A stretch of DNA of 64,000 nt, taken from positions 1-64,000 of the forward strand of contig JAZNUE010000012.1 in the NCBI GenBank assembly GCA_045592125.1, read 5' to 3'. How positions within the stretch are numbered: the first letter of the stretch is position 1; each line of letters begins with the position of its first letter. This DNA comes from HGM04593 sp045592125. Its GTDB lineage: Bacteria > Bacteroidota > Bacteroidia > Bacteroidales > Bacteroidaceae. The notes under the pieces are model-generated. The model was not told where the DNA came from, ran no database searches, and worked only from the letters and a program-made list of their open reading frames with translations. The position numbers and the translations under genes were made by a program. Positions 17,281-26,398 of this stretch are shown one piece after another.

Positions 17281-17478
17281 TTACTTGAGAGCGAAGATTT
17301 CCTCCTCACCTGCTACGCAAGAGAAGATCTTGTCCTCGCGAAGCAACCAGCCCAAACCAAGGTAGAGTTCCTTCTCTTTCAGCTTTGCCTTTGTCTTGAT
17401 CTCTTTCAATGTAAGACCCTCAGTCTCATTCAGGGCAGTCCAGATACGGCCTGCAAATGCACCAGCATTCTCAATCAT
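17281..17478 (-). CDS. Small winged-helix protein (DUF2582-like)
   Basis: 65 residues. The pattern LTLKEIKTKAKLKEKELYLGLGWLLREDKIF is a winged helix-turn-helix with recognition helix and wing, as in short Bacteroidetes proteins of the DUF2582 (winged helix, PF10771) family. It probably binds DNA, but target and ligand are unknown. No other domain is present; the length is normal for the family. The next gene upstream on this strand, a peptidase operon, is about 190 bases away. Confidence 0.85.
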   Translation of the reverse strand: MIENAGAFAGRIWTALNETEGLTLKEIKTKAKLKEKELYLGLGWLLREDKIFSCVAGEEEIFALK

Positions 17479-17672
17479 AATTTTTCTTATTTAGTTCAAC
17501 ATTAATATAGCCTTGCTTGCTTTTGAAATTAAATGCATTGTCAAACAGTATGTTACACATCCAGGACCCTGTCTCTTTAATTTCGGGTGCAAAAGTACTG
17601 CTTTTTTTTTACATGGCAAAGAAAAATGGTGATTTTCAATGTCTTTTAATGTTTTTTTGGTCTATTTTGTGC

Positions 17673-18158
17673 CTACAGTTCTTTTCCCTTGAGGTATTCG
17701 CCGAATATCCGCGCCGCTTCCTCTACCATCTTCACACATGGGCGTTTCTTGTAGTACTCGGCAGTGCGCGCCTCGGGTGTTGCAGGGGTGGGAGAACCTT
17801 TTGCCAGTCCCAGCAGCTCGGCGCAGATGAGCGAGCCGTTGCGCTTGCGGAACTCCTCGGCAAAGGACTGTACCATCCTGTAGTTCGCCTCCTTGCCTTC
17901 GCGGTCCTTGCCCTCGGTGCAGCCGCTCTCGAGACCGGCGAGCATGAAGAGCCCGCACGCTGCCCCGCATGTCTGGCGCATGCGGCCAATTCCTCCGCCG
18001 AAGGAGGCCGACATCTTGAGCGCCTGTTCCTGGGTGAACCCGTACATGTCGGCGTAGGCTGCGACAACCGACTGGCTGCAGTTGTAGCCTTCCTTAAAGA
18101 GTGATACCGCTTTCTCTATCCTTTCTTCCATAGCCAATGAGATTGATTGTGCTGTCAT
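17673..18158 (-). CDS. C_GCAxxG_C_C family redox-type protein
   Basis: 161 residues. Conserved cysteines occur in the order YNCSQS (C27), the cluster TCGAACG (C64, C68), GC (C80) and a later Cys (about C112), the signature of the C_GCAxxG_C_C family (split-Soret/redox-associated). The likely role is metal or redox cofactor binding; no enzyme activity is known for most members. The start ATG overlaps the stop of the upstream M3 peptidase gene by one base, so translation is coupled. An internal ATG at 18131 is an alternative start. Confidence 0.85.
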   Translation of the reverse strand: MTAQSISLAMEERIEKAVSLFKEGYNCSQSVVAAYADMYGFTQEQALKMSASFGGGIGRMRQTCGAACGLFMLAGLESGCTEGKDREGKEANYRMVQSFAEEFRKRNGSLICAELLGLAKGSPTPATPEARTAEYYKKRPCVKMVEEAARIFGEYLKGKEL

Positions 18159-20251
18159 TATATAAGGCCGCGTGCACGGAGCAGTGCGTCGGGGTTGGCG
18201 TCGGCGCCGCGGAACTTGCGGTATTCGCGCATGGGGTCCTTGCTGCCGCCCATCTCAATAAGGTTCTTGAATGCTGCTGCAGTCTCGGGGTCAAACACGC
18301 CTTTCTCCTTGAAGAGCTCAAAGGCGTCGCAGTCGAGAACTTCGGCCCACAGGTAGGCGTAATAGCCTACGGCATAGCCGCCGCCGAATACGTGCGCGAA
18401 GTTTGTGCTGCGGTAACGGTACTCAATCTCGGGGATGAAGCCGAGTTCCTTGCGAAGCTCTTTCTCATATTCGTTGCAATCGAAACTGCTGTAGTCCTCA
18501 ATGAGGTGCATCTTCATGTCGAGCAATGCTGCCGCAACAAGCTCGGTGGTCTCAAAGCCAAGGTTGAAGTATGCGCTCTGCTGCATTTTCTCAATGAGCT
18601 CTGCGGGAATTGGCTCGCCTGTCTTGTAGTGCTTGGCGAATGTGGGCATAACTTCGGGGTGGATTGCCCACTTCTCGTTAACCTGCGAGAAGAGCTCTAC
18701 AAAATCGTGCTTCACGTTTGTTCCGCTCACGCTGGGGTAGTGTGCCTGTGTGAGCATGCCGTGCAGCGCATGCCCGAACTCATGGAACAGGGTGCGTGTC
18801 TCGTCGATGTTGAGCAGTGCAGGCGTGTCTCCCTGGGGCGCTGTGAAGTTGCATACGTTCACAACCATAGGGCGCACGTTCTCGCCGCCAATGTTGCGCT
18901 GGTTCACAAAGTTGGTCATCCATGCTCCCTGGCGCTTGGTGTCGCGCGGGAAGAAGTCGGTGTAGAATATGCTCAGGTGGTTGCCTTCTCTGTCAAGCAC
19001 TTCGTATGTGCTTACCTCGGGGTGGTATACGGGGATGTCGTTGCGCTTTACTAACTGCACGCCATAGAGCCTTGCGGCACAGTCGAATGCTCCCTGCAGC
19101 ACGTTCTCGAGCCTGAAGTAAGGTGTTATAGCCTCGTCGTTGAGTGCATATTTTGCCTTGCGCAGTTTCTCGGTGTAGTAGAACCAGTCCCAGCCTTCAA
19201 TCTTTATGCCAGCACCTTCACTGTCGGCAACCTTCTGCAATGCATCCCGTTCTTCGGCGGCACGCTTTACTGCCGGTTCCCAAATCTTGTGCAGGAGCCC
19301 AAGCGCGGCCTCGGGTGTCTTTGCCATCTTCTCGTCGAGCACAAAATGCGCGAAGCTCTCGAACCCCAGCAGCCTTGCCTTCTGCTGGCGCAACTGCAGT
19401 ATCTCCTTTATTATTGCCTTGTTATCGTTCTCGTTGCCATTGTCGCCGCGACCATAGTATGCCTTGTATACCTTCTCGCGCAGTGCGCGGTTGTCGGCAT
19501 ACTGCAGGAAGGGAATGCAGCTTGGCTTGTCAAGGGTGAAGACCCAGTTTCCGTCCTCACTTGCGGCAGCGTCAATAATGCTCTGCGGCAGGCCGCTGAG
19601 GTCGGCCTTGCTGGTAATGACAAGTCTGAATGCCTTGTTGTCGGCCAGCAGGTTGCTGCTGAACTTTATCTGTGCAAGGCCCAGCCTGGTATCGATGTCG
19701 AGCAGCGTTGCCTTGTCCTCCTCGCTAAGCAGCGCGCCGCCACGCACGAAACTCTGGTAGTAGTTGTCGAGTACAATCATCTGCTCCTCGTCAAGGCCCA
19801 GTGTCTCGCGCTTGTCATGTATTGAGCGTATGCGTGCGAAAAGCGTGTCGTTCATGTAGATGTAGCCGCTCAGTTCTGTAAGCTTGGGGACTACGTACTC
19901 CTCAATCTCGGTCATCTGCGGGGTGTTCTCGCTCTCGTTAAGGTTGAAGAAGATTGAGCTTACCCTGTCGAGCTTCTTGCCGCTGAGCTCGAGTGCCTCG
20001 ACGGTGTTGGCGAAAGTGGCCTCTTCGCTGTTCTCGATAATTGCCTTTATGTCGGCACGTTTCTCGGCCAGCGCAATGTCAAAGGCCTCCTTATAGTCTC
20101 CAATCTGGAACTTGCCGAACTCAGGGGCGCCGAACGGCGCCTTGCTCTCGGCAAGAATGGTGTTCCCGTTCTCGCCCGTGGTACCGGGTGAGCATGCTGC
20201 AATACCTATCATAAGTGATAATGTAAATAGTGAATAATAAATCCTTTTCAT
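18158..20251 (-). CDS. M3 family peptidyl-dipeptidase (Dcp-like) lipoprotein
   Basis: 697 residues from the ATG at 20251. An upstream extension in frame is rejected because the signal sequence begins here (MKRIYYSLFTLSLMIGIAAC) with a lipobox Cys at residue 20. The zinc motif is FHEFGHALHG (H490, E491, H494), and a downstream Glu in the following helix (SGTNVKHDFVELFSQ) completes the site. Dcp-like M3 enzymes release C-terminal dipeptides; here a lipid anchor places it in the periplasm. It overlaps the C_GCAxxG_C_C gene by one base. Confidence 0.92.
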   Translation of the reverse strand: MKRIYYSLFTLSLMIGIAACSPGTTGENGNTILAESKAPFGAPEFGKFQIGDYKEAFDIALAEKRADIKAIIENSEEATFANTVEALELSGKKLDRVSSIFFNLNESENTPQMTEIEEYVVPKLTELSGYIYMNDTLFARIRSIHDKRETLGLDEEQMIVLDNYYQSFVRGGALLSEEDKATLLDIDTRLGLAQIKFSSNLLADNKAFRLVITSKADLSGLPQSIIDAAASEDGNWVFTLDKPSCIPFLQYADNRALREKVYKAYYGRGDNGNENDNKAIIKEILQLRQQKARLLGFESFAHFVLDEKMAKTPEAALGLLHKIWEPAVKRAAEERDALQKVADSEGAGIKIEGWDWFYYTEKLRKAKYALNDEAITPYFRLENVLQGAFDCAARLYGVQLVKRNDIPVYHPEVSTYEVLDREGNHLSIFYTDFFPRDTKRQGAWMTNFVNQRNIGGENVRPMVVNVCNFTAPQGDTPALLNIDETRTLFHEFGHALHGMLTQAHYPSVSGTNVKHDFVELFSQVNEKWAIHPEVMPTFAKHYKTGEPIPAELIEKMQQSAYFNLGFETTELVAAALLDMKMHLIEDYSSFDCNEYEKELRKELGFIPEIEYRYRSTNFAHVFGGGYAVGYYAYLWAEVLDCDAFELFKEKGVFDPETAAAFKNLIEMGGSKDPMREYRKFRGADANPDALLRARGLI

Positions 20252-20285
20252 CTTATATGTGTTTTGGTGTATACTTGTGTCGTCT

Positions 20286-20294
20286 GCGAAGATA
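20286..20294 (-). promoter_or_regulatory. -7 box of the M3 peptidase operon
   Basis: The minus strand reads TATCTTCGC, the same variant found upstream of the DUF2148, clpC and pyrK genes; a TTG lies 20 bases upstream (20315-20317). Confidence 0.55.
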
Positions 20295-20335
20295 ATAAAA
20301 TTTTGGCAGGTAATCAACAATAAGGGTGCCATATG

Positions 20336-20382
20336 TACAGTGACGCCAGGACAGCGGCATTGACTGTCCTGGCGTCACTGTA
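20336..20382. other. Perfect 19-bp inverted repeat, function unclear
   Basis: Arms 20336-20354 and 20364-20382 are exact complements around a 9-base loop. It lies upstream of the M3 peptidase promoter and about 200 bases beyond the clpC stop, so it could stop readthrough from clpC. It lacks a clear U-tract. The stretch 20383-20523 has no supported gene. Confidence 0.6.
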
Positions 20383-20523
20383 TACTGCAGCAGCTGCTTT
20401 CTAGCAGAGCAGGAGAATCATCATCTGCCCCACAAGTATCCTCAGGAACATGGCAAGAGGGTATAGCAGGCGTGCGAGTATGAGCCCGCCAATGAATAAC
20501 CGGAAAATAGCTTGTTCAAAGTA

Positions 20524-20556
20524 AATACCCTCGTCAGGCGTTCTGACGAGGGTATT
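20524..20556 (-). terminator. Terminator of the clpC-like gene
   Basis: 14-base arms AATACCCTCGTCAG / CTGACGAGGGTATT (20524-20537 / 20543-20556), 30 bases after the stop codon on the minus strand. The U-tract is weak. Confidence 0.7.
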
Positions 20557-20585
20557 CTGTCAAATGACTATGCTGTTGCAAGGTC

Positions 20586-23111
20586 CTATTCCTTTACTTC
20601 AAATACCAGCCTGTCGGCATCCGCGTCGGCCGTTACAAGAATCCTGTCGCCGGCCTTGAGAGCGCCGTCAAGCAAAAGTGCGGAAATCTCGTCTTCTACA
20701 TAGTTCTGCAGGGCGCGCTTTAGCGGACGTGCGCCATACTGTATGTCGTACCCCTTGCTTGCAAGGAAGTTTTTTGCCTCAGGCGTCAGCTCTATCGTGT
20801 AGCCAAGTTCTGTAACCCTCTGCACAATCTGTGCAAGCTCAAGGTCTACAATGCTCACGATTGCGTCAAGGCCAAGCTGGTCGAAGTTTATGATTTCGTC
20901 GACACGGTTAATGAACTCTGGGGCAAAGCGCTTGTTGAGGGCCTTCTGTATAACTGAGCGCGAGTACTCCTTGCTGCCTGCGCGCTCGTCCTTTGCAAAG
21001 CCTATGCCTGCGCCGAAGTCCTTGAGCTCGCGTGTTCCCACATTCGATGTCATGATGAGCACTGTGTTGCGGAAGTCGACTGTGCGCCCGTAGCTGTCGG
21101 TCAGGCGCCCCTCGTCCATAACCTGGAGCAAGAGGTTGAACACGTCGGTGTGCGCCTTCTCAATCTCGTCAAGCAGGACGATGGAGTAGGGGCGGCGGCG
21201 TACACGCTCGGTGAGCTGTCCGCCCTCCTCGTATCCTACATATCCCGGAGGGGCTCCTACAAGGCGCGACACGGTGAACTTTTCCATGTATTCGCTCATG
21301 TCTATGCGTATCAGGGCGTCGGCGCTGCCGAACATGAACTTTGCCAGTTCCTTTGCCAGCAATGTCTTGCCCACGCCTGTAGGGCCAAGGAACATGAATG
21401 TGCCTATAGGCTTGTTGGGGTTCTGTAACCCCACGCGGCTGCGCTGGATTGCCCTTGTTAGCCTGTCTATGGCATTCTCCTGTGCGATGACCTTGCTGGA
21501 GAGTTCCTGCTTCATGCCCTTGAGGCGTGTCCACTCGTCCTGCTGCATGCGCTGCATTGGCACGCCTGATATCATAGAGACAACCTTGGCAACCTCCTCC
21601 TCGTCGACTGTCTGGCGGTTGCCGGCAAGGCTCTTCTCCCATTCGGCCTTCATCCTTGCCAGCCCGGCCTGCAGCTCCTTCTCGCGGTCGCGGAGATTTG
21701 CCGCGCTCTCAAAGTCCTGGCGCTTTACCGCTGTATTCTTCTCCTTGCTGGCGATGTCTATGAGCTGTTCCTGCTCCTCAATCTCCTTTGGCACCTTAAT
21801 GTTGCTAATGTGCATGCGGGCACCGGCCTCGTCCATTGCGTCAATTGCCTTGTCGGGGAAGCAGCGGTCGGTGACATACCGGCCGGTGAGGCTTACGCAA
21901 GCATGCAGCGCCTCGTCGGTGTATGCTACATTGTGGTGGCTTTCGTAACGCTCCTTTATGTTCTTGAGAATCTCGTATGTGTCCTCGGGTGATGTGGGCT
22001 CAACAATAACCTTCTGGAAACGTCTCTCAAGAGCGCCGTCCTTCTCTATTGTCTTGCGGTACTCGTCAACTGTGGTGGCGCCTATGCACTGTATCTCGCC
22101 GCGTGCAAGTGCCGGCTTGAGTATGTTGGCGGCGTCCATTGAGCCAGGTGTGGAACCTGCGCCCACAATGGTGTGTATCTCGTCTATGAATACTATTATA
22201 TTTGGGTTGTTCTCCAGCTCGTTTATGATGGCGCGCAGGCGCTCCTCGAACTGCCCGCGGTACTTGGTGCCAGCCACAACGGCTGTCATGTCGAGCGCTA
22301 TTATGCGCTTGTCGAAGAGCATGCGCGATGTCTTTCGCCCGACAATGCGCTGGGCAAGTCCCTCCACTATTGCGGATTTTCCTACTCCAGGCTCTCCTAT
22401 TAATATCGGGTTGTTCTTTTTCCTGCGGCTCAGAATCTGGGAAATGCGCTCAATTTCCTTTGCGCGGCCCACAACTGGGTCGAGCTTGCCTTCGCTTGCG
22501 GCCTTTGTCATGTCCACGCCAAAGCTGTCGAGCGCCGGGGTGTCGTTTGAAGGCCTGGCCTGCTGCGTTCCTGTTGCATGATGCCCGGTATTTGCGTTGC
22601 TGCCAGAGGGGAGCGTCTCTTCGTCGTCATCTTCGTTGCCAGTATATCCGAAACCGCCCGACACGCTGCTGTTCTTGTCGGGGGTGGTGGACTTTATGGT
22701 CTCGAACATTCTGGAATATGTGATATTGTTCTCTTCGAGTATTTCGGCTGCAAGGTTATTCTTCTCCTTGAGTATGCCCAGGATAAGGTGCTCCGCGTCT
22801 GCGACGGCCTTGAAAGCGCGTGCCTCAAGGGTGCAGAAACGCAGTACCCTTGCTGTGCTGAGGCTCATCTCTACATTCTCGTCATATGCAGTTCCGTCGG
22901 GCTGCTTTGCTGCGCGGCTCTCAATCGCGTCCTTGAGTGACTGCAGGTCAACATTCATGCTGGCCAGTATCTCAAGCGCACTGCCTTTACAGCGACGGAT
23001 TATGCCCAGGAGAAGGTGCTCCGGGTTTATGGTCCTGCTGCGCAAGCGGGTTGCCTCCTCCTTGCTGAACGAGAGTATTTCTGTTATTTTCTGTGACAGT
23101 TCGTTGCTCAT
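20586..23111 (-). CDS. clpC: ClpC-type ATP-dependent protease ATPase subunit
   Basis: 841 residues. Order: two Clp N repeats (about 1-145), a D/E- and G/S-rich linker, AAA+ D1 with Walker A GEPGVGKS (239-246) and Walker B IIVFIDE (305-311), a UVR-type middle motif (DFESAANLRDREKEL, about 465-480), and AAA+ D2 with Walker A GPTGVGKT (576-583) plus a C-terminal D2-small domain. The short UVR-containing middle region marks ClpC rather than ClpB. It unfolds substrates for ClpP; no clpP is in the window. Monocistronic, with its own -7 box upstream. Confidence 0.95.
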   Translation of the reverse strand: MSNELSQKITEILSFSKEEATRLRSRTINPEHLLLGIIRRCKGSALEILASMNVDLQSLKDAIESRAAKQPDGTAYDENVEMSLSTARVLRFCTLEARAFKAVADAEHLILGILKEKNNLAAEILEENNITYSRMFETIKSTTPDKNSSVSGGFGYTGNEDDDEETLPSGSNANTGHHATGTQQARPSNDTPALDSFGVDMTKAASEGKLDPVVGRAKEIERISQILSRRKKNNPILIGEPGVGKSAIVEGLAQRIVGRKTSRMLFDKRIIALDMTAVVAGTKYRGQFEERLRAIINELENNPNIIVFIDEIHTIVGAGSTPGSMDAANILKPALARGEIQCIGATTVDEYRKTIEKDGALERRFQKVIVEPTSPEDTYEILKNIKERYESHHNVAYTDEALHACVSLTGRYVTDRCFPDKAIDAMDEAGARMHISNIKVPKEIEEQEQLIDIASKEKNTAVKRQDFESAANLRDREKELQAGLARMKAEWEKSLAGNRQTVDEEEVAKVVSMISGVPMQRMQQDEWTRLKGMKQELSSKVIAQENAIDRLTRAIQRSRVGLQNPNKPIGTFMFLGPTGVGKTLLAKELAKFMFGSADALIRIDMSEYMEKFTVSRLVGAPPGYVGYEEGGQLTERVRRRPYSIVLLDEIEKAHTDVFNLLLQVMDEGRLTDSYGRTVDFRNTVLIMTSNVGTRELKDFGAGIGFAKDERAGSKEYSRSVIQKALNKRFAPEFINRVDEIINFDQLGLDAIVSIVDLELAQIVQRVTELGYTIELTPEAKNFLASKGYDIQYGARPLKRALQNYVEDEISALLLDGALKAGDRILVTADADADRLVFEVKE

Positions 23112-23158
23112 CTTTTTTCTCCTCTTTTAATAATATATAGTCTTTTCCTTTGCGTTTG

Positions 23159-23167
23159 CGAAGATAG
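23159..23167 (-). promoter_or_regulatory. -7 box of clpC
   Basis: The minus strand reads TATCTTCGC, 48 bases before the start codon. I see no matching -33 element. Confidence 0.5.
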
Positions 23168-23480
23168 TGTATAAATTACTCCTCCTCACGCTCTTTTTAC
23201 ATAATTTTTCTTGCAAAAAGCGTGCCAAACTATTAATAATTCAAAAAATAGCCCTATGCGAAGAACAAAATTCTTATTCTTGGCAGGCTCTTGAGTGTTC
23301 CTGGCGTCTGTACCAGCAAAACTGCGAATGATAAATTTACACTTTTCTTTATATTGTAAATGCTTATGCCTTAACGTGTTGACATATGGTTAACTTTTAT
23401 TAACAAATTTGTGTGTGGTATTTTACTGCCAGAATGCTCTATAAGTGTGTAAGATGTTTGAATTATTTGCATAAACCAAT

Positions 23481-23591
23481 AAAGCGCCGTGGGGGATTGG
23501 TGTTTTCCTGCTTTTTCTATCCCGCTATCCCCATAGGGCCGCCTTTCTTTACCTTAGCGTTGGTAACTGGCGGTCCCATGGCGCTTTTTTT
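23481..23591 (+). ncRNA. Candidate structured RNA with terminator
   Basis: A closing stem AAAGCGCCGT / ATGGCGCTTT (23481-23490 / 23578-23587, one G-U pair) encloses two hairpins: GGGGAT / ATCCCC (23492-23497 / 23527-23532) and GGGCCGCC / GGCGGTCCC (23536-23543 / 23569-23577, one bulge). A run of seven T follows, so the 3' end looks like an intrinsic terminator. It lies in the 657-bp gene-free interval between divergent clpC and rpoD; no ORF here is convincing. Size and shape would suit a 6S-like RNA such as the 6S-Flavo/Bacteroidales-1 class, but I cannot verify the family. It could also be an orphan terminator. Nothing else is seen at 23168-23480 beyond AT-rich sequence. Confidence 0.5.
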
Positions 23592-23710
23592 ATGTAAATG
23601 CCAAGAGAAGCAAGAATAAGCTGAATCCTAATACAATAAGGATCTTGGCGTTAAACCCTACAGTTTGCATACGGTTTGATAATGAATTAACAACTTTTAG
23701 CCCGAGCGAA

Positions 23711-23741
23711 TTGTATTTGTAGTTGTAAAAGTGTATCTTTG
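23711..23741 (+). promoter_or_regulatory. Promoter of rpoD
   Basis: TTG at 23711-23713, a 20-base spacer and TATCTTTG at 23734-23741, an exact TAnnTTTG match 28 bases before the start codon. Confidence 0.7.
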
Positions 23742-23768
23742 CAAATTGAAATTGTATCTTTAGGAAAA

Positions 23769-24629
23769 ATGAGGCAATTAAAAATTACAAAAAGTATCAC
23801 AAACCGCGAAAGCGCATCGCTTGACAAGTATCTCCAGGAGATTGGCCGTGAAGAACTCATCACCGTTGAAGAAGAGGTGGAGTTGGCGCAGCGAATCAGG
23901 AAGGGAGACCGTCGTGCGTTGGAGAAACTGACAAGGGCCAATCTGCGTTTTGTCGTTTCGGTAGCAAAGCAGTACCAGAACCAGGGCCTTAGCCTGCCCG
24001 ACCTCATCAACGAGGGCAATCTTGGTCTCATTAAGGCTGCCGAGAAGTTTGACGAGACGCGTGGTTTCAAGTTCATCAGTTACGCAGTGTGGTGGATTAG
24101 ACAATCTATTCTTCAGGCTCTTGCAGAGCAAGCGAGAATTGTTCGCCTTCCGTTGAACCAGGTGGGTTCGCTTAACAAGATTAGTAAGGCATTCTCTAAA
24201 TTTGAACAAGAAAATGAGCGTCGTCCCTCTGCCGAAGAACTTGCCGACCAGCTGGACGTGCCTGTTGACAAGGTGGTTGACTCCTTGAAGTATTCAGGCC
24301 GCCACATTTCAGTTGATGCTCCTTTTGTCGATGGCGAGGACAACAGCCTGCTTGACGTGCTTGTGAACGATGATTCTCCAATGGCCGACAGCCTGCTTGT
24401 AAACGAGTCGCTCTCGCGAGAGATTGACCGCGCGCTGTCAACTCTCACCGATCGTGAGAAGGAGATTATCCAGATGTTCTTTGGCATTGGCATGCAGGAG
24501 ATGACTCTTGAGGAGATTGGCGACCGTTTTGGCCTGACACGCGAGCGCGTGCGACAGATTAAGGAGAAGGCTATCCGCCGTTTGAAGCAGAGCCAGAGAA
24601 GCAAGTTGCTTAAGCCTTATCTGGGGTAA
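23769..24629 (+). CDS. rpoD: Primary RNA polymerase sigma factor
   Basis: 286 residues from the ATG at 23769 (MRQLKITKSITNRES), the standard start and length for the Bacteroidetes vegetative sigma factor, which lacks the long region 1.1 of E. coli RpoD. Region 1.2 is DKYLQEIGREELITVEEEVELA; region 2 includes NEGNLGLIKAAEKFDETRGF and FISYAVWWIRQSI; region 3 covers about 120-200; region 4 holds the helix-turn-helix LEEIGDRFGLTRERVRQIKEKA. It recognises the -33/-7 promoters seen through this window. Single gene with a promoter and terminator of its own. Confidence 0.97.
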   Translation: MRQLKITKSITNRESASLDKYLQEIGREELITVEEEVELAQRIRKGDRRALEKLTRANLRFVVSVAKQYQNQGLSLPDLINEGNLGLIKAAEKFDETRGFKFISYAVWWIRQSILQALAEQARIVRLPLNQVGSLNKISKAFSKFEQENERRPSAEELADQLDVPVDKVVDSLKYSGRHISVDAPFVDGEDNSLLDVLVNDDSPMADSLLVNESLSREIDRALSTLTDREKEIIQMFFGIGMQEMTLEEIGDRFGLTRERVRQIKEKAIRRLKQSQRSKLLKPYLG

Positions 24630-24670
24630 GGCCGCTGATACCTGATTTTGATTTGAATTTAATGATTTAA

Positions 24671-24707
24671 CGGGTTATGCGCACACGCGCATAGCCCGTC
24701 GCTTTTT
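24671..24707 (+). terminator. Terminator of rpoD
   Basis: 12-base arms CGGGTTATGCGC / GCGCATAGCCCG (24671-24682 / 24687-24698, one G-T mismatch) followed by GTCGCTTTTT. Confidence 0.85.
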
Positions 24708-24805
24708 AGAGAATGTTGGCGGCGAAAGGCGGCAGCAACGGCAAATGCGCCAGTGCTCTTGCATGTGCTGCCGCCCACGCCTTTAGCTGTTGCCGGCTGC
24801 CTGTA

Positions 24806-26227
24806 TTACTTTCCGGTGTGGGTGTATACCGTGCCCTTAACCTTTACGTTGCTTTCAATGCTGCTCCTTGAGGGCGTAGGGTACTGCAGCTTGTCTAGTT
24901 CCTCAACCGCTGCCGCGATGTCTCCAAGCAACTGGTCGGCCATGTCGCGGCTGAAGCCCTGGCGCACTACTATGCGCATAACGATAGTCTCCTCAAGTGT
25001 AGCGGGAAGGGTGTATGCCGGTACCATCCATCCATTCTGCTTGAGTTTATCCTGCAAGTCGTAAAGTGTCCATTTACATTGCTTTGAATACTCTTTCTTC
25101 ATCTCCCAGATGAATAGAGGATTCGTAACCTCGGCACTATAGTTCTTGAATGGCTTCATCTTGCCAATCTCGCTGTGGAGATACCTGGCAATCTCCATTG
25201 AGTTGTTCTGTATTGCCTTGTATCCCTCAAATCCAAGCCTGATGAACTGGTAGTACTGCCCGAGAATCTGCGCTGCAGGGCGCGAGAAGTTAAGGCCTAC
25301 CTGCGTTACCTCGGCTCCCAGATAGTTGACACTGAATGACATGCTGTCGGGCAGGAACTTCTTGTCTTTCCATACCACCCACCCGAGGCCTGGATAGACA
25401 AGGCCGTACTTGTGGCCGCTCGTGCTGATGGACAGCACCCACTTGAGCCTGAAGTCCCATTCAACGTCGGGCTGAAGGAATGGCATTATGAAACCTCCTG
25501 ACGCGGCATCTACATGGATAGGTATGTCATAGCCAGTCTTCTTGTTGTATTCCTCAAGCGCGTCGTTCAGCGCCTTGACGTCATCGTTAAGTCCAGTCCA
25601 GGTTACTCCCATTATGGGTACAATGCAGATGGTGTTCTCGTCGCACTTGGCTATGGCTTCCTGCGGGCACAGGGTCAGCTTATCGGCAGTAAGCGGTACT
25701 GTGCGCATCTCAATCTGCCACAGCTGTGCGAATTTCTCCCACACAACCTGGTAGGCCGACGAGATTACGAAGTTCGGCTTGTCGTAAGGCTTGCCTTGGG
25801 CCATGCGGCGCTTCTTCCAGCGCTGCCACGCTGCCACGCCGCCAAGCATGCATGCTTCGCTTGAGCCAATACCAAGCGCCCCGGCCTTCCATTTTGCCTT
25901 CTCGGGGGTGTTCCAGAGGTTCGCGATGATGTTGATGCACTTGGCGCACATCACTGCAACGCGAGGGTATTCCGTCTCGTCAATGTAGTTCATGGCAATG
26001 GCGTCGTTCATCAGCCTGGTGGCATACGGGTCCATGTATGTGGTTACGAATGTCGCTAGGTTCAGGCGGGGCTGTGTCTGCGCAAATGTCTCGTCCTTTA
26101 CCATACTGTAGGCAATCTCTGCGGCTGTAGGGTGCTGCGGGATTGTGTCCGCGGGTGAGCTCTTGAGCATCTCTTCGGACCCGAATACCGGCGTGGTAAT
26201 GCCGGCCATACAACTTTCCTGTTTCAT
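24806..26227 (-). CDS. gadB: Glutamate decarboxylase
   Basis: 473 residues, PLP-dependent group II decarboxylase. Converts glutamate to GABA and CO2, consuming a proton (acid resistance, GABA output). The PLP lysine is K273 in STSGHKYGLVYPG, Asp240 in HVDAASGGF contacts the pyridine nitrogen, and GSSEACML (121-128) binds phosphate. Length is normal. In many gut Bacteroidales gadB sits beside the GadC antiporter and a glutaminase; here neither is adjacent, and an MFS transporter is divergently transcribed 171 bases away. Confidence 0.95.
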   Translation of the reverse strand: MKQESCMAGITTPVFGSEEMLKSSPADTIPQHPTAAEIAYSMVKDETFAQTQPRLNLATFVTTYMDPYATRLMNDAIAMNYIDETEYPRVAVMCAKCINIIANLWNTPEKAKWKAGALGIGSSEACMLGGVAAWQRWKKRRMAQGKPYDKPNFVISSAYQVVWEKFAQLWQIEMRTVPLTADKLTLCPQEAIAKCDENTICIVPIMGVTWTGLNDDVKALNDALEEYNKKTGYDIPIHVDAASGGFIMPFLQPDVEWDFRLKWVLSISTSGHKYGLVYPGLGWVVWKDKKFLPDSMSFSVNYLGAEVTQVGLNFSRPAAQILGQYYQFIRLGFEGYKAIQNNSMEIARYLHSEIGKMKPFKNYSAEVTNPLFIWEMKKEYSKQCKWTLYDLQDKLKQNGWMVPAYTLPATLEETIVMRIVVRQGFSRDMADQLLGDIAAAVEELDKLQYPTPSRSSIESNVKVKGTVYTHTGK

Positions 26228-26398
26228 TTTACTTGATTTTTTAATGGTTTATAAAAGGTTGGTATGGAATGGAAACGCTGCAGCGCATGGTAGGGTTCGG
26301 GGATTTATGTTTTTTAAGTTCTCTTTTCTCTGCATGAGCTGCACGGCCAACATTTTCCCCTTTCTGTTTGTTTGCAACCTGTATAAAACGGTAAAAGC

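Noticed and set aside
18137..19054. 305-codon plus-strand frame opposite the M3 peptidase
   Set aside because: Antisense shadow of a clear gene; no domain.
20401..20560. Hydrophobic peptide-like frame on the minus strand (AIFRLFIGGLILARLLYP)
   Set aside because: No usable start codon before the hydrophobic part; the only ATG leaves 16 residues. It lies next to terminator hairpins, so probably chance.
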